NCBI GenBank assembly: GCA_021788685.1
Contig: JAJYKH010000025.1
Span: 1-15,192 of the forward strand
Origin: Deltaproteobacteria bacterium
GTDB lineage: Bacteria > Desulfobacterota > Desulfobulbia > Desulfobulbales > UBA5123
Direction: 5' to 3'
Length of the DNA stretch: 15,192 bases
Shown: positions 1-6,742 of the stretch, in pieces
Position numbering within the stretch: position 1 is the stretch's first letter
How the letters are laid out: every line of letters starts with the position of its first letter
Position numbers and translations under genes: made by a program
The notes under the pieces: generated by a model
What the model saw: only the letters and a program-made list of their open reading frames with translations
Databases searched by the model: none
Told to the model about the DNA's origin: nothing

Positions 1-705
1 GATGAAGCTGTTGAACAGGCGTTCCAGGTCGCGCACCAGCCGCATCTTTTTGAGGCCGATCGCCGCCTGCGAGGCGAGTCTGTCGACGATCTCGACGAGG
101 TCGGCCGGGAACTCGATCACATGGCCGGTCTTGGGGTCCTGGGCGTTGAGGAGCTGGAGGACCCCGATCACCTCGTCCTCGTGGTTCCACATGGGGACGA
201 GCAGCATGGACCGGGAGCGGTAGCCCGTCCGCCGGTCGAACTCCCTGGTGCCCTCGAAATCGAACCCTTCCGCCTGATACACGTCCGGGATGTTCACCAC
301 GTCGCCCACCAGGGCGCAGTGGGCGGAGACGTTGCGGTGATTCTCGGTGGAATCCGGGAGGGTGAGGGGCACGGGCGGCCAGGTGATCCGGCTCCCGCTT
401 CCTCCCATGTTGATGCCGAGACTGCCGTTGCAGACGATGGCGAACTCGAGAGCGTCCACCCGCTCGTTCCGGATATAGAGGGTGGCGCCATCGGCACTGG
501 TGATCCGGCGGGCCTGGCGGATGATCATTTCGAGCAGCCGGTCCAAGTCCTTTTCGGCGGACAGGGCCACCCCGATCTTCACCAGCTCGTTTACCTGAGA
601 GATCTGCCGCTCCGTGAAGGAACGAATGTCACCGACCACCTTCTCCAGAAGCTTCTGGATACCGGTGTGGATGCTGTAGGATTCATCCCCCTTCGCGCCG
701 GCCAT
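1..705 (-). CDS. GAF-domain sensory protein, N-terminal part (runs off window)
   Basis: Translating the minus strand from the ATG at 705-703 gives 235 open residues to the window edge with no stop. Residues about 1-45 look like a helical N-terminus (LLEKVVGDIRSF, QISQVNELVKIG). Residues about 46-215 form a GAF domain: DLDRLLEMIIRQARRITSADGATLYI, then VNIPDVYQ near 145-152, FDRRTGYRSRSMLLVPM and EVIGVLQLLNAQD near the end, followed by a helix ASQAAIGLKKMRLV. GAF domains bind small ligands or mediate dimerisation in cytoplasmic sensors. The last visible residues (DLERLFNSFI) resemble the linker that precedes an HD or HD-GYP phosphohydrolase domain in many deltaproteobacterial proteins, so an output domain of that type is my inference; a cyclase or kinase is also possible. 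A GAGGA ribosome-binding sequence lies about 8 bases before the ATG. The long plus-strand frame covering the region is a high-GC shadow. Confidence 0.85.
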   Translation of the reverse strand, partial: MAGAKGDESYSIHTGIQKLLEKVVGDIRSFTERQISQVNELVKIGVALSAEKDLDRLLEMIIRQARRITSADGATLYIRNERVDALEFAIVCNGSLGINMGGSGSRITWPPVPLTLPDSTENHRNVSAHCALVGDVVNIPDVYQAEGFDFEGTREFDRRTGYRSRSMLLVPMWNHEDEVIGVLQLLNAQDPKTGHVIEFPADLVEIVDRLASQAAIGLKKMRLVRDLERLFNSFI

Positions 706-759
706 CTCGTCGTCCTCGCGTGAAAGATTGTTCGGAGCCCGAACCTTCCTCGTCTGATC

Positions 760-770
760 GGTTATTAACC
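760..770. promoter_or_regulatory. 11-bp palindrome in the upstream region of the GAF gene
   Basis: GGTTA-T-TAACC is a perfect inverted repeat about 55 bp upstream of the GAF gene start, inside the most AT-rich part of the intergenic region (about 760-790), where the promoter of the minus-strand gene would be expected. It could be a protein-binding site. I could not fit a convincing -35/-10 pair around it. Confidence 0.2.
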
Positions 771-943
771 ACAATTTGCTAAAAGATACGAGAGGTTTGG
801 AGGAGAATTCTTTCCAAGAGGCCCCGGCCGTGGACGCCCGGGTTCATCGGCACGTCAGGCGAGGGCTGTGCATGCCCGTAGACGGGATCGGGCGTAACCG
901 ATAACAGGGTAAGATTCTCCTCGGGAGAAGAATCTCCCACCGT

Positions 944-1053
944 GTAAGGCATCACAGGATGCCGCAGATGCGCGGCATCGGCTTGTGAGGCTATACATCA
1001 GGTATGCGAACAGGCCGATAACAAAGCAGATGTGGTGTCCTGCGATGCCTTAC
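944..1053 (+). ncRNA. Candidate structured RNA or palindromic element (110-nt extended hairpin)
   Basis: The stretch folds end to end. The outer stem pairs 944-971 with 1026-1053 over 28 positions: 22 Watson-Crick, 3 G-U and 3 mismatches, two of the mismatches forming a tandem G-A/A-G (967-968 with 1029-1030). The middle stem pairs 977-986 with 1010-1019 (9 Watson-Crick, 1 G-U). It is capped by another possible tandem G-A/A-G (987-988 with 1008-1009) and a 5-bp apical stem (992-996 with 1002-1006). Five non-Watson-Crick stem positions are G-U when read on the plus strand and only one is A-C, which favours an RNA transcribed rightwards over a mere DNA palindrome. A very weak promoter-like pair lies at 879-907 (TAGACG, 17 bp, TAACAG). 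No U-tract terminator follows, so the ends are unknown. It matches no RNA family I can name; a decayed palindromic mobile element remains possible. Confidence 0.4.
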
Positions 1054-1187
1054 GATCGGCCCACTATACGCCGGATCAGGAGGAGGATCAACCCTGGAGC
1101 GGCAAGCCGTACTTGCCGATGAGAGATTCCCTTGCGGTTTCGGCCTGATGCCGGTTGAAAAACCAGGAGGAATTTCCGTCCCGCCAA

Positions 1188-1216
1188 TTGACGAACCGGC
1201 GGTCTGGTGATAGGGT
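1188..1216 (+). promoter_or_regulatory. Sigma-70-type promoter of the SH3-domain gene
   Basis: The -35 is TTGACG (1188-1193, five of six consensus bases). It is followed by exactly 17 bp and a -10 of TAGGGT (1211-1216), which keeps the three most conserved positions and carries an extended -10 TGA just before it (1208-1210). Transcription would start near 1223, leaving a leader of about 87 nt before the ATG at 1310. GGGTATG (1213-1219), overlapping the -10, is repeated in inverted form as CATACCC at 1242-1248, which could serve as an operator. Confidence 0.5.
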
Positions 1217-1309
1217 ATGAGCCGATTTTCGGCCGGGGGTCCATACCCGATCCCGGCCTTCCCGTCGCCCAACGGCATGAGACCACACCCAGCCCGCGAG
1301 GAATCAACG

Positions 1310-1768
1310 ATGAAAGGTGCCGCTCACAAAGTGCTCGGTCTGGCCATATTCCTCCAGATTTTCTTCCTTGCCGCCTCCACCCTGGCCGCGGAGTACGTCA
1401 GCGTGAGCAAGGATGGAGCGAGCATCCGCTCGGCGCCCCAGGCCAAAGCCGAAGTCCTCTGGGAGGTCTTCAAGGATTTCCCCCTGCAGGTGGTCGCCCA
1501 CAAGGGCAAGTGGATCCAGACCGTCGATTTCGAAGGCGACAAGGGTTGGATCTCCTCTAGCCTCGTTTCCAAAAAGAAGATGGTGATCGTCAAGGCGAAG
1601 CTCGGGAACATGCGCCTCGGCCCGGGCGCCAATTACGAAACCGTGGCCCGGGTCAAGTACGGCGTGGTGTTCAAGCCGGTGGGAAAGAAAGGGGACTGGG
1701 TCAAGGTGAAGCATGCGGACGGGACCACGGGCTGGCTCTTCAAGGACCTGATCTGGCCGGCCGACTGA
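1310..1768 (+). CDS. Exported protein with two bacterial SH3 domains
   Basis: This 152-residue protein has a clear signal peptide (MKGAAHKV, then a hydrophobic stretch to about residue 23, with likely cleavage near TLAA-EYV at 26-28) and two SH3b-like repeats. Repeat one is about 28-84 (YVSVSKDGASIRSAPQAKAE ... GKWIQTVDFEGDKGWISSSL); repeat two is about 87-152 (MVIVKAKLGNMRLGPG ... GDWVKVKHADGTTGWLFKDL). Bacterial SH3 domains usually bind peptidoglycan or other cell-wall ligands, so a periplasmic envelope role is expected; the ligand is not visible. The ATG at 1310 is chosen over an in-frame ATG at 1217 because it is preceded by a GAGGA ribosome-binding sequence, starts a proper signal peptide, and lies downstream of the predicted transcription start. 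It appears monocistronic and ends at a strong terminator. Confidence 0.88.
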   Translation: MKGAAHKVLGLAIFLQIFFLAASTLAAEYVSVSKDGASIRSAPQAKAEVLWEVFKDFPLQVVAHKGKWIQTVDFEGDKGWISSSLVSKKKMVIVKAKLGNMRLGPGANYETVARVKYGVVFKPVGKKGDWVKVKHADGTTGWLFKDLIWPAD

Positions 1769-1801
1769 TCCGCAGCGGAAGCCCATCTCCAGCGGAACAT
1801 C

Positions 1802-1829
1802 AAAACGGCACCCTTCGGGGTGCCGTTTT
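1802..1829. terminator. Bidirectional intrinsic terminator
   Basis: A perfect 12-bp stem (AAAACGGCACCC with GGGTGCCGTTTT) closes on a TTCG tetraloop. T runs follow on the plus strand and A runs give a U tract on the minus strand. It sits between the convergent ends of the SH3 gene (stop at 1768) and the efflux permease gene (stop at 1856), and should end both transcripts. Confidence 0.95.
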
Positions 1830-1855
1830 TGTTTGCGGCGCCAGGAGCCGACCGC

Positions 1856-3058
1856 CTATTCGTGCCGCAAGGCCTCGATCGGATCGAGCCGCGCCGCCCG
1901 GCGGGCGGGGAAGTAGCCGAAGATCACCCCGATCGCCCCCGAGAACAGAAATGAGAGCACGTTGATGGCCGGGTTGAAGAGGAAGGGCACGTTCATCACT
2001 CCCGCGAGCCCCACCGAGGCGGCCGCCGCCAGCGCGATGCCGGTCAGACCGCCCAGGCAGGAGAGCACCACCGCCTCGATGAGAAACTGGAGCAGCACCT
2101 CGTGCTCCAGGGCGCCGATGGCAAGCCGGGTGCCGATCTCGCGCGTCCGTTCGGTGACCGACACCAGCATGATGTTCATGATGCCGATCCCCCCCACCAG
2201 CAGGCTCACCGCCGCCACCGCGCCGAGGAGCATGGTGAGGATCTTGGTGGCGCCGGTGAGCATCTGAACGAGCTGGCGGGTGTCCAGGACCCGGAAGTTG
2301 TCGTCCTCGTCGGGGGCGATCTTCCGCCGCTCCCGCATCAGCAGCTCCAGCTGCCCCTTGACCGCATCGATGGAGGCGCCCGCGCGCACCGAGATCAGGA
2401 TCCGGTTGACGTCCTGGCTGCCGGTCAGCCGCCGCTGCACCGTCTTCAGCGGCATCACCACGGTGTCGTCCTGGTCCTGCCCCATGGCCCCCTGGCCCTT
2501 GGCCTTGAGAAGACCGATCACCTCGCAGGAAAACTGCTTGATGCGGATCTGGCTGCCGACCGGGTTCTGCTGCCCGAAGAGGTTGGCCCGCACTGTTTCG
2601 CCGATCACGCATACGCTCTTTCCCGCGCGCTCCTCGGCCTCGTTGAAGACGCGTCCGTCCTCCAGCTCCCAGTTGCCGGCCTCGAAATAGTCTGCCGTGC
2701 TGCCGGTGACGGCGGTGGCCCAGTTGCGGTCCTGGCTCACGGCGGTGATCGATTTGCTGGTGACCGGGGCCACCACCTGGACGTTGCCGATCTGGGTGCG
2801 GATCGCCTCCACGTCGGCGTCTTTGAAATTGGGGGCGGGCTCGGCCCCGGGGCCGTACGTCTTCCCGGGGGCCACCATGAGCAGGTTGCTGCCCATGGAG
2901 GCGATCTGGTCCCTGACCGCCTGGGTGGCGCCGTTGCCCACGGTGACCATGGTGATGACCGCGGCCACCCCGATCACGATGCCGAGCACGGTCAGGAAGG
3001 AGCGCAGGACATTGCGCCGGATGGCCCGCATGGCGAGGATCAAGGTGTTCCAGAGCAT
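1856..3058 (-). CDS. MacB-like ABC transporter permease (FtsX fold)
   Basis: This 400-residue inner-membrane protein has the MacB/FtsX-type layout. There is a first transmembrane helix at about 17-40 (FLTVLGIVIGVAAVITMVTV), then a large periplasmic MacB_PCD domain at about 41-265. Three C-terminal helices follow, at about 274-300 (ending GGIGIMNIMLVSV), 322-350 and 365-385. The conserved loop VTERTREIGTRLAIGA follows the second helix, and the C-terminus FPARRAARLDPIEALRHE is typical of the family. Unlike E. coli MacB, the nucleotide-binding domain is a separate gene, which is common. Its ATG shares one base with the stop of the upstream ATPase (TGATG), so the two are probably translationally coupled. 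With the adaptor and outer-membrane gene upstream it forms a tripartite, mechanotransmission-type export system. Substrate is unknown; macrolides, lipids, siderophores or peptides are possible for this family. Confidence 0.92.
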   Translation of the reverse strand: MLWNTLILAMRAIRRNVLRSFLTVLGIVIGVAAVITMVTVGNGATQAVRDQIASMGSNLLMVAPGKTYGPGAEPAPNFKDADVEAIRTQIGNVQVVAPVTSKSITAVSQDRNWATAVTGSTADYFEAGNWELEDGRVFNEAEERAGKSVCVIGETVRANLFGQQNPVGSQIRIKQFSCEVIGLLKAKGQGAMGQDQDDTVVMPLKTVQRRLTGSQDVNRILISVRAGASIDAVKGQLELLMRERRKIAPDEDDNFRVLDTRQLVQMLTGATKILTMLLGAVAAVSLLVGGIGIMNIMLVSVTERTREIGTRLAIGALEHEVLLQFLIEAVVLSCLGGLTGIALAAAASVGLAGVMNVPFLFNPAINVLSFLFSGAIGVIFGYFPARRAARLDPIEALRHE

Positions 3059-3837
3059 CAGGCCTGTCCTGGAGCGGCCGATGGCCGCATCGTCTTCCCT
3101 TCTCCCTCGGGGAGAAGGTGGCCCGCAGGGCCGGATGAGGGATTGTTTGGCCCGTCGCTTTCCACGCGGCCGTCCAGAAAACGGACCACCCTTCTGGCGT
3201 AAGCGGCCATGTCGGGCTCGTGGGTCACCATCAGGACGGTGATCCCCCGCTCCCGGTTGAGGGCGGTGATCAGGTCCATGATCTCCTGACCGGTGCGGGT
3301 GTCGAGATTGCCGGTGGGCTCGTCGGCCAGCAGCACGGCGGGACCGGTGACAATGGCCCGGGCGATCGCCACCCGCTGCTGCTGCCCGCCGGAGAGCTCG
3401 GAAGGGGTATTGTCTTCCCGGCCCTTCAGACCCACCTGCGCGAGGGCGGCTCGGGCCGCCGCGTGCCGGGCCGCCGCCGGCTCTCCGCGGTAGATCAGCG
3501 GCAGCTCCACATTTTCCAGGGCGCTGGTGCGGGCCAGCAGGTTGAAGCCCTGGAAGACGAACCCCAGGTAGTGGCGCCGCAGCAGGGCCCGCTGGTTGCG
3601 GGTGAGCCGCTCCACGTGCACCCTCTGGAACTCGTAGGCCCCGCTGTCGGGGGTGTCCAGGCAGCCCAGGATGTTCATCACCGTGGATTTCCCGGAGCCG
3701 CTGGGTCCCATGATGGCCACGAATTCCCCGGGGGCGACGTCGAGGTCGATGCCCTTCAGGGCCTGGAAGGCGGCCTGTCCCCGGCCGTAGGTCTTGGTGA
3801 TGCCGGAAAGGCGGATCAGGGGCTCAACCGCGTTCAT
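3058..3837 (-). CDS. MacB/LolD-type ABC transporter ATP-binding protein
   Basis: This 259-residue ATPase powers the adjacent permease. Visible motifs are Walker A GPSGSGKST (44-52), the Q-loop in VFQGFNLL (Q96), signature LSGGQQQR (148-155), Walker B VLLADEP (168-174), D-loop GNLDT and H-loop H206 in VTHEP. The family normally ends about where residue 227 falls (FLDGRVESD). Here a tail of roughly 30 residues follows (PSSGPAGHLLPEGEGK and more). It is encoded by a 45-bp palindromic repeat at 3097-3141 plus the bases down to the permease start, so the tail looks acquired rather than functional. The start at 3837 overlaps the 3' end of the adaptor gene by 14 nt. Cytoplasmic, acting on the inner membrane. 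Confidence 0.93.
   Translation of the reverse strand: MNAVEPLIRLSGITKTYGRGQAAFQALKGIDLDVAPGEFVAIMGPSGSGKSTVMNILGCLDTPDSGAYEFQRVHVERLTRNQRALLRRHYLGFVFQGFNLLARTSALENVELPLIYRGEPAAARHAAARAALAQVGLKGREDNTPSELSGGQQQRVAIARAIVTGPAVLLADEPTGNLDTRTGQEIMDLITALNRERGITVLMVTHEPDMAAYARRVVRFLDGRVESDGPNNPSSGPAGHLLPEGEGKTMRPSAAPGQA
3097..3141 (-). repeat. REP-like palindromic repeat inside the 3' end of the ABC ATPase gene
   Basis: Two adjacent hairpins are visible: a 9-bp stem CCTTCTCCC/GGGAGAAGG with a TCG loop (3098-3118) and a 5-bp stem GGCCC/GGGCC with a GCA loop (3120-3132), followed by GGATGAGGG. Read on the minus strand it begins CCCTCATCCGGCCC. This resembles a widespread family of interspersed palindromic repeats whose translation reads PSSGP.GHLLPEGEG. 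It lies in frame, adds a tail to the ATPase and ends just before the permease start. A degenerate copy lies at 9024-9052. Confidence 0.65.
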
Positions 3838-5128
3838 GCTTCGGACCCGCCATTTCGGTGATCACCGCCATGCCCGGCTTCAGGTCGCCGCCCACGATCT
3901 CGGTCAGCCGGCCGTTGGTCGCCCCGGTCTTCACCTGCAGCTCCGCCGGGCGGCCGTCGCGCAGGATCCACAGGGACTTGGCGGCTTCCCCCTCCTCCCC
4001 CGTGGTCCGCACCTTTTTCGCCTCCCGCGGGCGCTGGAACAGGGTAGCGAGCGGGCTGCCCCCTTTGCGGGCCGGTTTTTCCTTGGGGGCGGGCGGGGTG
4101 AAGCGCAGGGCGGCATTGGGGACCAGGAGGACGTTCTTCCGGGTCTGGGTGGTGATCTCGGCGGTGCCGGTCATGCCGGGGCGCAGGGTCAGGTCGTCGT
4201 TGGCCACCCGGAGCACGGCCTGGTAGGACACCACCCCTTCCTTGACCTGGGAGCCATAGCTCACGCGGGTGATGACGGCGGTATAGCGCCGCCCCGGCCA
4301 GGCATCGACGCTGAAAGTGGCCCGCTGGCCCACCTGCACCTGGCCCACGTCGGCCTCGTCCACATCCACCTGCAGCTCCATCTTGGTCAGGTCCTCGGCC
4401 AGGGTGAACAGCAGGGGGGCCTGGAAGGAGGCGGCGACCGTCTGCCCCGGCTCCACCGACCGCTTGAGCACCACCCCGTCGATGGGAGACCGGATGTGGG
4501 CCTTGGCGAAGTTGGTCTCGTCCGACTTCAGCGCCGCCCGCGCCTGCCCGACCTCGGCCTGGGCGCTCGCCTCGTCGGCCTCGGCCCGCTTGAGGGTAGC
4601 CTCCGCCGTATCCATCTCACTCTTGGAGGGCACCTTGCCGCCGGACAGCTCCGAGACCTGCCGGAAGCGCATCAGGTTGGCCCGGGCCTCGGCCGCCGTG
4701 GCCTGGGCCTGCAGCACCTTGGCCTCGGCCGCGGCCAGGCTGGCGCGGGACTTGGTCACCGCGTCCTCGAGCTTGGAGAGGTCCAGGCGGGCCAGCTCCT
4801 GTCCCGCTTTCACCCGGTCGTTGACGTCGACATAGACCTTCTCCACGATCCCCGACAGCTCGCTGCCCACGTCGACCTGGTTGGTGGGCTGCAGGTTGCC
4901 GGTGGCGGAGACCTTGACCACCAGGTTGCCCACGGTGGCCGGCTCGGTGCGGTACCGGACGGCGGCGGCATCGTTGTGGTCCGCCAGCAGGAGATAGCCG
5001 CCAAAGGCAAGCAGGATCAGCACCACGGCGAAGATCAACCGGCGGCGGAAGGGTGCAAAGCGGTTGCCGTCCCGGCCGAGGAGCCGTTCGAGCTGTCCGT
5101 TTTCGCCGGTGTTTCGAGGCGCGCTCAT
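3824..5128 (-). CDS. MacA-like periplasmic adaptor (HlyD/RND membrane fusion family)
   Basis: This 434-residue adaptor is anchored by one transmembrane helix at about 31-48 (LIFAVVLILLAFGGYLLL). The biotinyl-lipoyl halves are about 68-115 (VVKVSATGNLQPTNQVDVGSE, then DRVKAGQELARLD) and about 210-232 (HIRSPIDGVVLKRSVEPGQ). Between them is an Ala/Glu-rich coiled-coil hairpin at about 116-205. The beta-barrel follows, with LRPGMTGTAEI near 315-325, and a C-terminal membrane-proximal domain. A Lys/Pro-rich insertion at about 345-385 (PPAPKEKPARKGG and following) interrupts the distal part and is probably a flexible loop. It bridges the MacB-like permease and the outer-membrane channel. The ATG at 5128 has an AGGT sequence about 10 bases upstream. 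The 3' end overlaps the ATPase start by 14 nt. Confidence 0.93.
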   Translation of the reverse strand: MSAPRNTGENGQLERLLGRDGNRFAPFRRRLIFAVVLILLAFGGYLLLADHNDAAAVRYRTEPATVGNLVVKVSATGNLQPTNQVDVGSELSGIVEKVYVDVNDRVKAGQELARLDLSKLEDAVTKSRASLAAAEAKVLQAQATAAEARANLMRFRQVSELSGGKVPSKSEMDTAEATLKRAEADEASAQAEVGQARAALKSDETNFAKAHIRSPIDGVVLKRSVEPGQTVAASFQAPLLFTLAEDLTKMELQVDVDEADVGQVQVGQRATFSVDAWPGRRYTAVITRVSYGSQVKEGVVSYQAVLRVANDDLTLRPGMTGTAEITTQTRKNVLLVPNAALRFTPPAPKEKPARKGGSPLATLFQRPREAKKVRTTGEEGEAAKSLWILRDGRPAELQVKTGATNGRLTEIVGGDLKPGMAVITEMAGPKHERG

Positions 5129-5158
5129 TGTTGATGACCTCGCAAAAAGGCTATTTGG

Positions 5159-5246
5159 TTAACACGAAGACGCAGAGATGCAAAGGTAACCTGTTTATCT
5201 GAATAATCTTTTTTCTTTGCGACTTTGTGACTTTGCGTTGAGTTTC
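5159..5246 (-). repeat. Low-GC interspersed repeat between two operon genes
   Basis: The gap between the outer-membrane gene (stop 5264) and the adaptor gene (start 5128) holds a low-GC stretch. On the minus strand it reads ACGCAAAGTCACAAAGTCGC, an AAAAAAGATTATT core, then TTTGCATCTCTGCGTCTTCG. The two arms are imperfect inverted versions of one another (AACGCAAAG versus CTTTGCATC; GCAAAG versus CTTTGCG). This composition and wording is like a repeat I recall in gaps and gene ends of many deltaproteobacterial genomes. Its base composition differs sharply from its neighbours, pointing to insertion. Confidence 0.55.
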
Positions 5247-5263
5247 AGGTTCTTGCGAATCTG

Positions 5264-6742
5264 TCATTGTTTTTCCTTGCGAGATGATTCCGGTCCGGGT
5301 GACCAGCCGCCCCCGAGGGCCTTGTAGAGCTGGACCTGGGCGGTCGCCACTTCGCCGCTGCTGCTGGCGAGCTGGTCCTCCAGGTTGAGCAGGGTGCGCT
5401 GGCTGTCGAGCACGGAGAGAAAATCGGTCAGCCCGCTCGCGTAGCGCTGCTGGGCGATCTGCAGTGTTTCGCGGGCCGAGTCGGCCGCCAGGGTCAGCTT
5501 TCCCCGCCGCTCGCTGGTGTTGGCCACGGCCACGAGGGCGTTCTCCACGTCTTCGAGCGCGGTCAGCACCGCCGACCGGTAGGCGAGCACGGCCTGCTCG
5601 AGGAGGGCGTTCTGGGCTTCGATGTTGGCGGTGATGCGGCCCGATTGGAAAATGGGGGCGGTGATGCCGCCGAGCAGGGAGTTGGTCCCCGCGCCGCTTG
5701 CCGTAAGTCCCGACAGCGTGAGCGCCTCCAGCCCGACGGAGCCGGAGAGGTTGAACGTCGGGAAGCGGGCGGCCTCGGCTTGGCCCAGGCGGGCGGTCTG
5801 CGCGGCCACCCGCCGCTCGGCGGCGCGCACGTCGGGGCGGTGGCGCAGGGTGTCCGCGGGGATGCCCACCGCCGCCGCGCGGCCGGCGACCGGCACCGCC
5901 GGGGGCGCCCCTTCCAGGAGATACTGCAGCTCGCCCGGCGGACGGCCCAGCAGCACGGCCAGCCGGTGGCGGGCGGCTTCCATGGCCGTCCGCAGGGGAG
6001 GCACCGTGGCCCGGGTGGACTCCAGCTCGGTGCGCGCCTGGGCCACGTCCAGCTCCGAAGCCAGCCCCGCCTGCAGGCGCCAGCGGGCGAGGTCGTACGT
6101 CTCGCCGAAGGCGGCCAGGCTCGACTCGGCAATGCCCAGGCGGTTTTGGGCGGTGCGCAGGTCCACGTAGTTGCGCACCACCTCGGCCACCAGCGACACC
6201 CGGGTGTCCCGCAGGCTCTCCAGGCTCGCCCCGAGGTCCGCCGCGGCGGCTTCCGCGCCGCGGCGCAGCCCCCCGAAGACGTCCAGCTCCCACTTGGCGT
6301 CGAAGCCGGCGCTGTAGAGCTCAACCGTGCTGTCCCCCCCGCCGTGGGTGCCCGACACGCCGCCCCCGCCCGACCTGCTGCGGGAAGCCGAAAAGGAGGC
6401 GTCAACCTGGGGCCCGAGCTGCGCCCACGCCAGGTTCCGCAGGGCGCGGGCCTGGCGCAGCTGGGCCCGGGCGGTGGCCAGGTTGAGGTTGGCCGCCAGC
6501 GCCTCGGTCACCAGCCGATCGAGCACCGGATCGCCGAACTGGCGCCACCATTCGGCAAGGACCGCCGGGTCCGGGGCACTGGTGTCGGCCGGGGCCGTCC
6601 ACCGGGCCGGGGCCCCAAGCGGCGGCGGCCGGTAATTCGGCCCGACCGCGCAGCCGGCCAGGCCCAATGCGAGGAGGACGGCCAAGGAAACCGGCGGCCG
6701 CTGTAAAAGCAGCCGAAGAGCTTGCCGCACTATCCTTGTCAT
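5264..6742 (-). CDS. Outer-membrane efflux lipoprotein, NodT/TolC family
   Basis: This 492-residue protein starts with a lipoprotein signal: a basic start, a hydrophobic run, and lipobox LAGC with acylated Cys31, followed by the family-typical AVGPNYRPP. Two outer-membrane-efflux repeats follow. The first half carries WWRQFGDPVLDRLVTEALAA near 65-85 and a long Ala-rich coiled region. The second carries the conserved LRHRPDVRAAERRVAAQTARLGQA segment near 298-322, then FPTFNLSGSVG and the closing coiled region (LDSQRTLLNLEDQLA). It forms the outer-membrane channel of the efflux system. Its ATG overlaps the tetR stop in an ATGA (4-nt overlap), placing it second in the operon. A 38-residue frame overlapping its stop and running to 5151 is repeat-derived and is not called. 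Confidence 0.94.
   Translation of the reverse strand: MTRIVRQALRLLLQRPPVSLAVLLALGLAGCAVGPNYRPPPLGAPARWTAPADTSAPDPAVLAEWWRQFGDPVLDRLVTEALAANLNLATARAQLRQARALRNLAWAQLGPQVDASFSASRSRSGGGGVSGTHGGGDSTVELYSAGFDAKWELDVFGGLRRGAEAAAADLGASLESLRDTRVSLVAEVVRNYVDLRTAQNRLGIAESSLAAFGETYDLARWRLQAGLASELDVAQARTELESTRATVPPLRTAMEAARHRLAVLLGRPPGELQYLLEGAPPAVPVAGRAAAVGIPADTLRHRPDVRAAERRVAAQTARLGQAEAARFPTFNLSGSVGLEALTLSGLTASGAGTNSLLGGITAPIFQSGRITANIEAQNALLEQAVLAYRSAVLTALEDVENALVAVANTSERRGKLTLAADSARETLQIAQQRYASGLTDFLSVLDSQRTLLNLEDQLASSSGEVATAQVQLYKALGGGWSPGPESSRKEKQ

Larger units (their letters stand above)
706..1309. other. Divergent intergenic region between GAF and SH3 genes
   Basis: These 604 bp separate two divergent genes. 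They hold the palindrome at 760-770, a small hairpin at 912-935 (AGATTC pairs with GAATCT, TCC with GGA, with a three-base GAA bulge), the 110-nt extended hairpin at 944-1053 and the promoter at 1188-1216. Short open frames on the minus strand at 991-1307 have no recognisable protein content, and I do not call them genes. Confidence 0.6.

Noticed and set aside
944..1053. Integron attC site reading of the 110-nt hairpin
   Set aside because: The ends read GTAAGGC...GCCTTAC, the opposite arrangement from the RYYYAAC...GTTRRRY core sites, and no integrase or cassette array is present.
991..1307. Minus-strand frames of 66-95 residues before the SH3 gene
   Set aside because: Overlapping frames with Arg/Pro/Gly-rich composition, no domain, and they cross the promoter and the structured element.
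3794..5134. 446-residue plus-strand open frame opposite the adaptor gene
   Set aside because: It is His/Gly/Leu-rich with no domain and is the exact antisense of a convincing MacA-like gene; long antisense frames are expected at this GC content.
5151..5267. 38-residue frame overlapping the outer-membrane gene stop in an ATGA
   Set aside because: Almost all of it lies in the interspersed low-GC repeat; the peptide wording is what that repeat gives when translated.
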